A program made the position numbers and the translations under genes. A stretch of 13,108 nucleotides of DNA from Brevibacterium picturae (lineage in GTDB: Bacteria; Actinomycetota; Actinomycetes; Actinomycetales; Brevibacteriaceae), in the NCBI RefSeq assembly GCF_030453725.1, contig NZ_JAKDJU010000085.1:1-13108 (forward strand), given 5' to 3'. The notes beneath the pieces were generated by a model. The model made no database searches and was not told the DNA's origin. It worked only from the letters and a program-made list of their open reading frames with translations. Positions 1-6,577 of the stretch are shown here, one piece after another; the first letter of the stretch is position 1, and each line of letters begins with the position of its first letter.

Positions 1-1341
1 ATCCTGTTCGTCCCCATCGTCGGGATCCCGCTGTTCCTCATGCTCGGCAGCCCCTACATCAATCGGCGTCGGGCACGCATTCAGGCGCAGGCCGATGAGC
101 TCATGCACGAGGGTGCCGACGACCTGCCCGACGTGCCCCCGTCGCTGCAGACTGCCCCCGGGTTCGTGTCGATCGCTCAGCTGGGGCGCAGGCTCACGGC
201 TCTGCCGATGGTCACCGGCGACAGCCACGGTGTCACCAGCGACTACGAGGCCAGCATCAAGCGGATGTCAGAACTCGTCGATGAGGCGCGCGAATACGTG
301 CACGTCGAGATCTACATCATGGCCTGGGATTCGACGACCGACGTCTTCTTCCGCGCACTCGAACGTGCCGCTGACCGGGGTGTGAAGGTCAGGGTCCTCT
401 TCGACCACATCGGCTCGCGGAAGTATCCGGGATTCCACCGCCTCGGCAAGCGTCTGACCAAGGGCGGAATCGACTGGCACCTCATGCTGCCCTTCATCCC
501 TTGGCGTGGGAAGGCCCGGCGCATTGACCTGCGCAACCACCGCAAGCTCCTCGTCGTCGACGGGAAGAAGGCGATGATGGGGTCCCAGAACATGATCGAC
601 TCCTCGTACCTGAAGAAGTCGAACGTGAAGATCGGCCGGGCCTGGCACGACATCATGGTCGAACTCTCCGGGCCCATCGTCGCCGCCGTCGAGGCCGTGT
701 TCGCCACCGACTGGTACACCGAATGCGATGAGGCCTTGGGGATCAGGACCTATGATCGTGATGCCTACCTACCGGACGTGGGTGGGCAGACGAGCGCCAT
801 GCAGCTCGTTCCCTCGGGCCCGGGCTTCACCACCGAACCCAACCTCAAAGTCTTCACCTCGCTGATATACCTGGCGCAGAAGCGTCTGGCGATCGTCAGC
901 CCGTACTTCGTGCCCGACGAGTCCCTGTTGGCCGCCGTCGTCACCGCCGCCGAGCGCGGCGTCGACGTCGAACTCTACGTCAGCGAACAGGCCGACCAGT
1001 TCATGGTCGACTTCGCCCAGGCCTCGTACTACCGGTCGCTGCTGGAAGTCGGAGTGCGGATCTTCCGCTACCCGAAGCCGCAGGTCCTGCACACCAAGTG
1101 CCTCATCGTCGACGATGAGTACGCGGTGATGGGCTCGTCGAACCTGGACATGCGCTCATTCGGCCTCAACTACGAGATCAGCCTGCTCACGACAGGCGGT
1201 GACCTCGTCCACGACATCGCCGAGGTGGTCGCCGAGTACCAGGCCGAGAGCAGTGAGCTCTCCCTCGACGAATGGGAGCAGCGACCCTACATCCGCCGCT
1301 ACCTGGAGTCAGTCATGCGCCTGACTTCGTCACTGCAGTGA
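1..1341 (+). CDS. cls: Cardiolipin synthase (phospholipase D superfamily), 5' end missing
   Basis: Likely makes cardiolipin by phosphatidyl transfer at the cytoplasmic membrane. Two HKD motifs of the phospholipase D superfamily are visible. The first is HRKLLVVD (H encoded at 538-540) followed by GSQNM; the second is HTKCLIVD (H at 1090-1092) followed by GSSNLDMRSF. Both have the H, K and D residues, so the enzyme looks intact. The reading frame is open from base 1 and begins with a hydrophobic stretch (ILFVPIVGIPLFLML), the end of a transmembrane segment as in the N-terminal membrane anchor of bacterial cardiolipin synthases. The ATG at 40 falls inside that segment, so the true start lies upstream of the window. 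About 446 codons are visible, close to the family's usual total of about 480-500. The stop is TGA at 1339-1341. Specificity for cardiolipin over other PLD reactions is inferred from the membrane anchor and overall architecture. Confidence 0.88.
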   Translation: MLFVPIVGIPLFLMLGSPYINRRRARIQAQADELMHEGADDLPDVPPSLQTAPGFVSIAQLGRRLTALPMVTGDSHGVTSDYEASIKRMSELVDEAREYVHVEIYIMAWDSTTDVFFRALERAADRGVKVRVLFDHIGSRKYPGFHRLGKRLTKGGIDWHLMLPFIPWRGKARRIDLRNHRKLLVVDGKKAMMGSQNMIDSSYLKKSNVKIGRAWHDIMVELSGPIVAAVEAVFATDWYTECDEALGIRTYDRDAYLPDVGGQTSAMQLVPSGPGFTTEPNLKVFTSLIYLAQKRLAIVSPYFVPDESLLAAVVTAAERGVDVELYVSEQADQFMVDFAQASYYRSLLEVGVRIFRYPKPQVLHTKCLIVDDEYAVMGSSNLDMRSFGLNYEISLLTTGGDLVHDIAEVVAEYQAESSELSLDEWEQRPYIRRYLESVMRLTSSLQ

Positions 1342-1351
1342 GTCGAGTTCG

Positions 1352-1390
1352 CTGAGGCGAGTTGGCTCGGTGTCCCGCGGGGCGCCTCAG
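1352..1390. terminator. Inverted repeat between convergent genes, possible bidirectional terminator
   Basis: CTGAGGCG at 1352-1359 is perfectly repeated in inverse as CGCCTCAG at 1383-1390, separated by 23 bases that themselves contain CCGCGG. The repeat lies between the converging stop codons of the cardiolipin synthase and HAD genes and includes the HAD stop codon (1387-1389). There is no T-tract on either side, so intrinsic termination is only a position-based inference. Confidence 0.35.
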
Positions 1391-2208
1391 GCGGAGCCGG
1401 TGGCGTCGGGTCCCAGTGAATCCCGCTGATCGAGGGGGACGTCGAGGAGGTCATGGACTCCGTTGACGATCTCGTTGGGGCGGAAGGGGAAATGGCGCAC
1501 ATCCTCGGCGGTGGAGATGCCTGAGAGAACGAGCACCGTGTGCATGCCTGCCTCCATTCCCGCAATGATGTCGGTGTCCATTCGGTCGCCGATCATTGCG
1601 GTGCTCACCGAGTGCGCGCCGATCTGATTGAGTGCGGAGCGGAACATCATCGGGTTCGGCTTGCCCACGACATAGGGGTCACGGTTCGTGGCCTTCGTGA
1701 TGAGGGCGGCGATGGCGCCGGTGGCAGGGAGGACACCTTCAGGGCTGGGGCCGGTGGCGTCGGGGTTGGTCACGATGAAGCGCGAACCGCCCTGGATGAG
1801 GCGGATCGCCTTGGTGATCGCCTCGAAGGAGTAGGAATGGGTTTCGCCGACGACGACGAAGTCCGGATCCTTCTCGGTCATGATGAACCCCGCCTCGTGG
1901 ATGGCGGTGGTCAGTCCCGCCTCACCGACGACATAGGCGGTGCCGTGCTCGACCTGGTTCGACAGGAAGTCTGCGGTGGCCATCGCCGAGGTCCAGATCT
2001 TCGACTCGGGAACGTCGAGGCCGTTCGAGCGGAGCCGAGCAGAGAGGTCTCGGGCGGTGTAGATCGAATTGTTCGTCAGTACCAGGTAGGGAATGTCGGC
2101 CTGACGCCACTGCGCGAGGAGCTCGGCCGCGCCGGGCAGGGGATTGTTCTCCTTGACCAGGACACCGTCCATGTCGGTCAACCAGCATTCGATCGAGTCG
2201 CGGTCCAT
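1387..2208 (-). CDS. HAD superfamily (subfamily IIA, NagD-like) phosphatase
   Basis: Predicted soluble Mg-dependent phosphatase of 273 residues acting on small phosphorylated metabolites; the substrate cannot be told from sequence. Motif I is DMDG (D12 nucleophile, D14 acid/base), motif II is TNNS (45-48), the motif III lysine is in GKPNP (K183), and motif IV is GDRMDTD (207-213). This order and spacing, with the cap between motifs II and III, is that of the IIA group containing NagD and 4-nitrophenyl phosphatase-like proteins. The start is supported by AGGAG (2213-2217 on the plus strand, read in reverse) four bases before ATG. It converges on the cardiolipin synthase gene and diverges from the ArsR-family gene. 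In Actinobacteria similar proteins include glycerol-3-phosphate phosphatases. A lipid-headgroup link to the neighbouring synthase is possible but unsupported, since the two genes are on opposite strands. Confidence 0.85.
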   Translation of the reverse strand: MDRDSIECWLTDMDGVLVKENNPLPGAAELLAQWRQADIPYLVLTNNSIYTARDLSARLRSNGLDVPESKIWTSAMATADFLSNQVEHGTAYVVGEAGLTTAIHEAGFIMTEKDPDFVVVGETHSYSFEAITKAIRLIQGGSRFIVTNPDATGPSPEGVLPATGAIAALITKATNRDPYVVGKPNPMMFRSALNQIGAHSVSTAMIGDRMDTDIIAGMEAGMHTVLVLSGISTAEDVRHFPFRPNEIVNGVHDLLDVPLDQRDSLGPDATGSA

Positions 2209-2260
2209 GTCTCTCCTGAAGATAGTCGGCGAGCCCTTACGGCTGTCTCCTAGCCTAGTC

Positions 2261-2278
2261 GGGTTTGAGCGAAAACCC
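2261..2278. promoter_or_regulatory. Inverted repeat GGGTTT-N6-AAACCC in divergent intergenic region
   Basis: A perfect 6+6 inverted repeat with a six-base centre sits immediately upstream of the TTGACA -35 element of the ArsR-family gene and in the leader or promoter region of the divergent HAD gene. It could be a regulator site or chance. No binding family is recognised. Confidence 0.25.
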
Positions 2279-2306
2279 TTGACAGCTCATCACACCGGCG
2301 TATTGT
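2279..2306 (+). promoter_or_regulatory. Sigma-70-type promoter of the arsR-SRPBCC unit
   Basis: A consensus -35 TTGACA (2279-2284) is followed after 16 bases by TATTGT (2301-2306), which matches the -10 consensus at the key TA...T positions. It lies about 30 bases before the start codon at 2336. The region is notably AT-richer than its surroundings. Confidence 0.6.
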
Positions 2307-2313
2307 AGTAATC

Positions 2314-2325
2314 CCTTAATTAAGG
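2314..2325. promoter_or_regulatory. Perfect palindrome CCTTAATTAAGG, candidate ArsR-family operator
   Basis: A perfect 12-base palindrome lies just downstream of the -10 element, at the expected transcription start, and its right arm forms part of the AAGGAAG ribosome binding site (2322-2328) of the repressor gene. ArsR/SmtB proteins commonly bind AT-rich inverted repeats overlapping their own promoters, so autoregulation is a reasonable inference. Binding at this place would block transcription initiation. Confidence 0.5.
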
Positions 2326-2335
2326 AAGTGCTGAA

Positions 2336-2647
2336 ATGAACTTGAATGCTCTGTTCGGTGCTCTGGCCGATCCGACCAGGCGGGCGATGGTCGATCGTCT
2401 GCGCGACGGTGACCTCAGCGCCGGAGACCTCGCCGAACCGCTGCCGATCAGCCGATCGGCGGTCTCACAGCATCTCAAGGTGCTCGAGGACGCGGGGCTG
2501 ATCACCCGGGTCAAGAGCGCACAGCGACGAATCGTGCATCTCAACACTGGGCCGCTGTCGGCCGCAAACGAGTGGCTGATGGCAGCACACGAGGACTGGC
2601 AGCAGCGATTCGACAACCTCGACCAGGTATTGGCCGAGGAGAAATGA
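2336..2647 (+). CDS. ArsR/SmtB-family winged-helix transcriptional repressor
   Basis: Predicted 103-residue dimeric DNA-binding regulator. The opening ALFGALADPTRRAMVDRL and the helix-turn-helix around residues 29-56 (DLAEPLPISRSAVSQHLKVL then EDAGLI) are typical of the family; the wing follows (TRVKSAQRRIVHLN). It contains no cysteine at all, so the classical ELCVCD metal site is absent and it is unlikely to sense arsenic or heavy metals. The start has AAGGAAG (2322-2328) seven bases upstream. It lies 23 bases before an SRPBCC-domain gene. ArsR-like repressor/AHSA1-type pairs are common in Actinobacteria, where the SRPBCC protein is often presumed to be the regulated partner or a ligand-handling protein. 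The ligand is unknown. Autorepression through the palindrome at 2314-2325 is inferred. Confidence 0.88.
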   Translation: MNLNALFGALADPTRRAMVDRLRDGDLSAGDLAEPLPISRSAVSQHLKVLEDAGLITRVKSAQRRIVHLNTGPLSAANEWLMAAHEDWQQRFDNLDQVLAEEK

Positions 2648-2654
2648 TCGACTC

Positions 2655-2663
2655 AAGGAGGAG
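2655..2663 (+). promoter_or_regulatory. Strong Shine-Dalgarno that fixes the SRPBCC gene start
   Basis: AAGGAGGAG, nearly a full anti-16S match, sits seven bases before the ATG at 2671. It makes that ATG more likely than in-frame upstream starts such as 2644, which overlaps the repressor's stop codon, or 2572. Confidence 0.75.
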
Positions 2664-2670
2664 AATCATC

Positions 2671-3156
2671 ATGAACCACAACAGCACAGCCGCCGACACC
2701 GCGCAGCCGACGACGGAGGAGCCCGGCTTCACCATCGTGAGAGACTTCGCCGCACCACGAGACCGTGTCTGGGAAGCCTGGACCAATCCCGATGTCATTG
2801 CCCGCTGGTTCCATCCGGAAACATTGGTCACGCCACGAGAGTCCGTCAGCGTCGACCTGCGCGTCGGCGGTCTCTACACCTACACCATGCGCATCGAGGA
2901 GACAGGACAGGAATTCCCCACCGCGGGCAAATACCTGGTAATCGACGCGCCTCACCGGCTCGACTTCACCTGGGGAAGTCCCGACGATGTCGACGACGCT
3001 CCGCAGGTCAGCGTCGTGTTCGAGGAGATCGATGCGAACACCACCCGGATGACGTTCGCTCTGACCGGCATTCCCAACGACTCCGGCTCCGACGCCAGCG
3101 CCTACGACGGCTGGAACTCCGCCTTCAACGTATTCGAGGCCGAGATCGCCAACTGA
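2671..3156 (+). CDS. SRPBCC-domain protein, AHSA1-like (START/Bet v1 fold)
   Basis: Predicted 161-residue cytoplasmic protein with the helix-grip fold, which forms a hydrophobic ligand pocket. Signature features are the opening strand and helix RDFAAPRDRVWEAWTNP (24-40) followed by IARWF (43-47), the GG turn with alternating strands (GGLYTYTM, 67-73), the middle stretch PHRLDFTW (94-101), VVFEEID...TRMTF (115-129), and the C-terminal helix starting at GWNSAFNVFE (147-156). The start is set by the AAGGAGGAG site. The name refers to similarity with the activator of Hsp90 ATPase, but bacterial members mostly have no proven chaperone role. The gene is co-transcribed with the ArsR-family repressor 23 bases upstream and followed by a strong hairpin, so the two form a self-contained bicistronic unit. 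Function beyond small-molecule binding is not established. Confidence 0.83.
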   Translation: MNHNSTAADTAQPTTEEPGFTIVRDFAAPRDRVWEAWTNPDVIARWFHPETLVTPRESVSVDLRVGGLYTYTMRIEETGQEFPTAGKYLVIDAPHRLDFTWGSPDDVDDAPQVSVVFEEIDANTTRMTFALTGIPNDSGSDASAYDGWNSAFNVFEAEIAN

Positions 3157-3202
3157 GATCGCCAACCGTGCTGCTCGGGTGAAATCGGCAGCTAAGCCGG
3201 CC

Positions 3203-3243
3203 GCAGGCAGTCAGGATCCCACGCAGGGACCCTGACTGCCTGC
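3203..3243 (+). terminator. Strong stem-loop after the arsR-SRPBCC unit
   Basis: A perfect 13-bp inverted repeat pairs GCAGGCAGTCAGG (3203-3215) with CCTGACTGCCTGC (3231-3243). Inside it, after one mismatch, TCCC (3217-3220) pairs with GGGA (3226-3229) around a five-base loop. It lies 46 bases after the SRPBCC stop and before the next gene. There is no T-tract, which is common for GC-rich actinobacterial terminators. Confidence 0.65.
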
Positions 3244-3315
3244 CGTCGGGCGGCAGACGATAAGCTCGCATCACGACAAGTGGTCAGAGACACACGTGAC
3301 ACAGAGGAGTGACGC

Positions 3316-3819
3316 ATGAGTGAGCAGAAGGTCATCGAACAACGAGGTCTGTGGCTGGACGAGATGGAAGTCGGCGCGATCTACAAGCATGCACCGGGCC
3401 GGACCATCACCGAGGCGGACAACACCTGGTTCACCGCCGTGACCATGAATACGCAGGCCCTTCACCTCGACGCGGCCTTCGCAGCGACAGAGCCCTTCGG
3501 CCAGCGCCTCGTCAACTCGATGTTCACACTCTCCACCCTCATCGGCCTCTCGGTCACGCAGCTGACGCAGGGCACCATCGTCGGCAATCTCGGCTTCTCC
3601 GAGGTCGCCTTCCCGGCCCCGCTCTTCCATGGCGACACCCTGTATGCGGAGACGACGATCCTCGACAAACGCGCGTCGAAGTCCCGTCCCGGCCAGGGCA
3701 TCGTGACCTTGGAACACCGCGGCTACAACCAGGACGGAACGCTCGTGGCCAAGGCCGTGCGCCAGACCATGATGTTCGACTCCAGCCACGCAGACACAGC
3801 GCCCGAGACAGGAAAGTGA
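3316..3819 (+). CDS. MaoC-family (hot-dog fold) enoyl-CoA hydratase/dehydratase
   Basis: Predicted 167-residue CoA-ester hydratase, probably reversible hydration of an unsaturated (R)-type or C5-dicarboxyl-CoA substrate. The hydratase-2 region is TMNTQALHLDAAFA (43-56): the catalytic His is H50, but the usual Asp of GDxNPxH is Asn (N45) and NP is QA. The rest is typical: FGQRLVNSMFTLSTLIGL (61-78), then VAFPAPLFHGDTLYAETTIL (97-116) and ending in AVRQTMMF. The start has GAGGAG (3304-3309) six bases upstream. It lies eight bases before a CitE-type lyase. The same MaoC-CitE pairing occurs in Mycobacterium tuberculosis as Rv2499c-Rv2498c, the latter linked to itaconate breakdown, and in bacterial itaconyl-CoA hydratase/citramalyl-CoA lyase pairs. 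I infer a similar role; mesaconyl-CoA hydration is an alternative. The substrate is unproven. Confidence 0.85.
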   Translation: MSEQKVIEQRGLWLDEMEVGAIYKHAPGRTITEADNTWFTAVTMNTQALHLDAAFAATEPFGQRLVNSMFTLSTLIGLSVTQLTQGTIVGNLGFSEVAFPAPLFHGDTLYAETTILDKRASKSRPGQGIVTLEHRGYNQDGTLVAKAVRQTMMFDSSHADTAPETGK

Positions 3820-3827
3820 GCACCACG

Positions 3828-4631
3828 ATGACATTGGAATTCAAACCGGCCTGGCTCTTCGTCCCCGGTGACCGCCCCGACCGCTACACAAAGGCCGCCG
3901 AACGCTCCGACATCGTCATCCTCGATCTCGAGGACGCCGTCAACGACGGTGACAAAGCCGCTGCCCGCGAGTCGATCATCGACTACCCCTTGGACCCCAC
4001 CCGTACGGTGGTGCGCATCAATGCTCGAGATTCGGACCACCTCGGCGAGGATCTGGCGATGCTGGCGAAGACCGCCTACACGGCCGTCATGCTGCCGAAG
4101 GCCGAGCACGCCTCCGACCTCACGGTCCTCGCCGACTACCAGGTCATCGCCCTGATCGAGACGGCACTGGGTGCCGTCAACGTCGCCGAGATCGCCGCCG
4201 CTGCCAACGCCTACGCACTGATGTGGGGATCCGAAGACCTCATCGCCGACCTCGGCGGGGGATCCTCGCGCACCGCTGATGGCAGCTACCGCGACGTGGC
4301 CAAACACGTGCGCAACTCGACCCTCTTGGCCGCCCGCGCCCACGGCAAGTTCGCCCTCGACTCGATCTGGGCCGACATCCCGAACCTCGAGGGCCTGGCT
4401 GAGGAGGCCGAGGACGCCGTCCAGTCCGGTTTCAGCGGCAAGGTCTCCATCCACCCCAACCACGTCCCCGTCGTCCGCGATGCCTTCCGCCCCAGCGAAG
4501 AGCAGCTGACCTGGGCGAAGGCCGTGCTCGAACTCGCGAAGTCCGAGAAGGGTGCGTTTGCCTACGAGGGCAAGATGATCGACGCACCGCTGCTCAAGCA
4601 CGCCGAGCTCATCGTCGCCCGCGACGTCTGA
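3828..4631 (+). CDS. CitE-like CoA-ester lyase (HpcH/HpaI aldolase superfamily)
   Basis: Predicted 267-residue Mg-dependent C-C lyase that cleaves a 3-hydroxyacyl-CoA such as (S)-citramalyl-CoA or malyl-CoA. Visible features are the opening LFVPGDRPDR (10-19), the barrel motif VILDLEDAV (30-38), the substrate arginine region VVRINARDSD (61-70), MLPKAE (88-93), Mg-ligand Glu in ALIETALGAVN (E111) and Mg-ligand Asp in GSEDLIADLG (D137), and SIHPNHV (207-213) near the C-terminal lid. No citrate-lyase alpha or gamma genes are nearby, so it is a stand-alone CitE homologue rather than a citrate lyase subunit. ATG 3828 was chosen because translation starts directly with the conserved region and AGGAAAG (3810-3816) lies upstream. 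A GTG at 3816, overlapping the MaoC stop, is an in-frame alternative adding four residues. Coupled to the hydratase eight bases upstream. Confidence 0.87.
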   Translation: MTLEFKPAWLFVPGDRPDRYTKAAERSDIVILDLEDAVNDGDKAAARESIIDYPLDPTRTVVRINARDSDHLGEDLAMLAKTAYTAVMLPKAEHASDLTVLADYQVIALIETALGAVNVAEIAAAANAYALMWGSEDLIADLGGGSSRTADGSYRDVAKHVRNSTLLAARAHGKFALDSIWADIPNLEGLAEEAEDAVQSGFSGKVSIHPNHVPVVRDAFRPSEEQLTWAKAVLELAKSEKGAFAYEGKMIDAPLLKHAELIVARDV

Positions 4632-4647
4632 TTGAGCTGACAGCGTC

Positions 4648-5319
4648 ATGCCCATGAACGATGCCGATGCCCACGTCGCCGCCCAGATCCGCGCCGTCCT
4701 CGCCGCCGCTGAAGCAGGCGGGGGAGTGGCCCCGATCGTCGAAGCCGGCGATCCGATCCTGCGGCAGACCACCCGTCCCTTCGACGGGCAGGTCGACGAC
4801 GCGGAACTGGCCCAACTCGCCGAGGTGATGCGGGCAACCATGCTCGCCGCACCTGGCGTGGGGTTGGCCGGGCCGCAGGTGGGCATCGGTCTGTCGATGT
4901 TCGTCGCAGAGGATCCCGGCAGCCTCGACCCGGAGACCGCCGAGGTGCGACAGCGGTCCCCGATGCCCCTGCGCGTCGTCCTCAACGCCGAATACACCCC
5001 CGCCACCTCGGAGAACGTCGCCTTCTTCGAAGGCTGCCTGTCGATCCCCGGCTACCAGGCGGTCGTCGCCCGACCGCGCTCGATCGAGCTCACCGGCGTT
5101 GATCTCAACGGCACGCCCATCGCCGAGGTGGTCGCCGGATGGTCGGCACGCATCGTCGCCCACGAGACCGATCACCTCGACGGCATCATGTACCTCGACA
5201 AAGCAGAGATGCGATCCCTGTCGACGAACACCTCGGTGGCAAAATTCTGGAACCAACCCTCGACCCAGCAGGCGGCCAGCGAGCTCGGATTCACTCTGCC
5301 CAGTTCGATGCTCCTCTGA
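4648..5319 (+). CDS. def: Peptide deformylase
   Basis: Removes the formyl group from the N-terminal methionine of nascent proteins; a metalloenzyme acting at the ribosome exit. All three family motifs are present: GVGLAGPQ (70-77; glycine replaces the commoner second alanine), EGCLS (128-132; metal ligand C130) and HETDH (172-176; ligands H172 and H176, catalytic E173). At 223 residues it is longer than the usual 165-195, owing to about 28 N-terminal residues rich in Ala before PIVEAGDPILR and a C-terminal tail past the HETDH helix. No good Shine-Dalgarno precedes ATG 4648 (a second ATG is at 4654), so the start is less certain; the gene follows the lyase stop by only 16 bases and may rely on coupling. 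It is not beside fmt, suggesting a second deformylase copy elsewhere in the genome. Confidence 0.93.
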   Translation: MPMNDADAHVAAQIRAVLAAAEAGGGVAPIVEAGDPILRQTTRPFDGQVDDAELAQLAEVMRATMLAAPGVGLAGPQVGIGLSMFVAEDPGSLDPETAEVRQRSPMPLRVVLNAEYTPATSENVAFFEGCLSIPGYQAVVARPRSIELTGVDLNGTPIAEVVAGWSARIVAHETDHLDGIMYLDKAEMRSLSTNTSVAKFWNQPSTQQAASELGFTLPSSMLL

Positions 5320-5386
5320 GACCGGAGAACTCGCCTTCCGGGGCGATTCCCATGATCGGCACAAGCAGCCATGTTTCGATTGACGC

Positions 5387-6577
5387 ATGCATCTTCCCGA
5401 TATCTCGCCTCGTCATCGCAGTCTTGTCCGTGCCATCGCCGTTGCCGGAACCAGTGCCCTCGCTCTGGTGCGCAGCCGTGACTTCGCGCCTGAACACGAT
5501 CGTGCGGCACGCTTGGGCAATGCGGTTGCCAATGCGGGGCTGACCTGGATCGTTGGAACGAAGGCCTTCGCGGGACCGCTCGACGGTGAGTTCGACTTGG
5601 GTGCAGTGTGGGGGCCTGGCGAGGAGGACGAAGGACAAGCCGTCCGGTACTCGACGGTGGACCCGAGGGAGCAGGCGGAGAAGGCTCAGTCCTTTCGCAA
5701 TCTCACCACCGCGTTTGCCTCCGGTGCCTTCAGCTGGGCACTGTGGCACCCGACCCAGAACTTCGCCGATACGATTGACGCCAAATTTCCTACCGGTTTC
5801 GGGCGAGGACTGGGCGCAGCGGCCAGCGGCACGTTCGTCGCCGCTTGTGCGGCCCTCCTCGACAAGTTCGAGGAGCACGACCAGATCGAGGACCTGGAGT
5901 ACGCTCCGGTCGAGATCGAACTGCCGGAGCATATCCGCGGAGCAGTCAATCAGCTGCTCGCACAGCCGCATCCGGTCTCTGCCGAAGCCGCCGATACGGC
6001 GCGAGCACAGTTCAAATCCGCACGATTCTTCGTGTGGGTGACCTATTCGCGCACACAGCATCCGGGCGATGAACCCATCACCCTGGATGCGCGGCAGCTC
6101 GCCGAACTGCTGCGCGACGAGGATGTCTCGAACATCGACGTCTACCCAGAGGCGTCGTCCGCACTGATCGTCCCGGCACAGCAGACTTACCCCGTCGTCG
6201 GCACCCAGGACGCAGATGCGTCGGCGCGACTGGAGCTCACGCTCGACATCGTCGATGGTCGTCTCAGCAGTCTCAATCTCTTCGGCACCGATGCCGACTC
6301 ACCGCCCCGGACGTCCGCCGAACTGTCGACTGCGGCGAAGTCAGGGACGCTGCATCCGCTCGGTCTCGGCGGTGACGGGGTCGGCTATTCGAGCAGTTTC
6401 GAGGTCGAGGATGAGGAATTCGACGACGGGCCACTGACTCTCGCCCAGTGGCCTGAGCCCAATCAGCTGACCTTCGTCGCTGACCGCACCAACTGCCACC
6501 ACGAGCACCAGCAGCAGGCACCGGGTGCGGAAGCGGGAATAACTGGCACACATCATGGTTGTACGGAATATGAGTGA
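5387..6577 (+). CDS. Unrecognised protein, 396 residues, possible membrane association
   Basis: I do not recognise the family. An in-frame TGA at 5381-5383 immediately precedes the ATG, so 5387 is the earliest possible start; no Shine-Dalgarno is visible, and leaderless or weak initiation is possible. The sequence has three mildly hydrophobic stretches: 14-28 (VRAIAVAGTSALALV), 46-60 and 139-158 (GRGLGAAASGTFVAACAALL), any of which could be membrane-embedded. The second half (about 170-365) is hydrophilic and mixed alpha/beta, with segments such as SARFFVWVTYSRTQHPG and RLELTLDIVDGRLSSLNLFG, then an acidic stretch (EVEDEEFDDG, 339-348) and a His-rich end. Codon use matches neighbouring genes, supporting real coding. 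It overlaps the start of msrA by eight bases, so it probably belongs to that unit. It may be a lineage-restricted actinobacterial protein. No function is claimed. Confidence 0.72.
   Translation: MHLPDISPRHRSLVRAIAVAGTSALALVRSRDFAPEHDRAARLGNAVANAGLTWIVGTKAFAGPLDGEFDLGAVWGPGEEDEGQAVRYSTVDPREQAEKAQSFRNLTTAFASGAFSWALWHPTQNFADTIDAKFPTGFGRGLGAAASGTFVAACAALLDKFEEHDQIEDLEYAPVEIELPEHIRGAVNQLLAQPHPVSAEAADTARAQFKSARFFVWVTYSRTQHPGDEPITLDARQLAELLRDEDVSNIDVYPEASSALIVPAQQTYPVVGTQDADASARLELTLDIVDGRLSSLNLFGTDADSPPRTSAELSTAAKSGTLHPLGLGGDGVGYSSSFEVEDEEFDDGPLTLAQWPEPNQLTFVADRTNCHHEHQQQAPGAEAGITGTHHGCTEYE

Noticed and set aside
1540..2253. Plus-strand open frame of 237 codons across the HAD phosphatase gene
   Set aside because: The minus strand has all four HAD motifs and a ribosome binding site; the plus product is an Arg/Gly/Val-rich shadow.
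2572..2670. SRPBCC start at 2572 or 2644
   Set aside because: Both lie before a near-perfect Shine-Dalgarno at 2655-2663 that serves ATG 2671, and the extra residues are not family-like.
3279..3300. GTCA-N10-TGAC near the MaoC leader as an operator
   Set aside because: Only four paired bases per arm, with no clear promoter alignment; not distinguishable from chance.
3351..3827. Extending the CitE gene upstream to an ATG at 3351
   Set aside because: The added sequence is the Arg/Pro/His-rich out-of-frame reading of the MaoC gene, and the conserved lyase domain begins directly after ATG 3828.
3723..5006. Long minus-strand open frame (427 codons) opposite the CitE and deformylase genes
   Set aside because: It spans two well-supported plus-strand genes, shows shadow-type composition and has no motif.
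5322..5341. CCGGA...TCCGG hairpin after the deformylase gene as a terminator
   Set aside because: The stem is only five to six base pairs with a ten-base loop and no T-tract.
5291..6061. Minus-strand open frame of 256 codons opposite the unrecognised protein, raising the question of which strand is coding
   Set aside because: The plus frame has G/C-biased third positions like its neighbours and fits the overlap with msrA; the minus product is Cys/Arg-rich with no domain.
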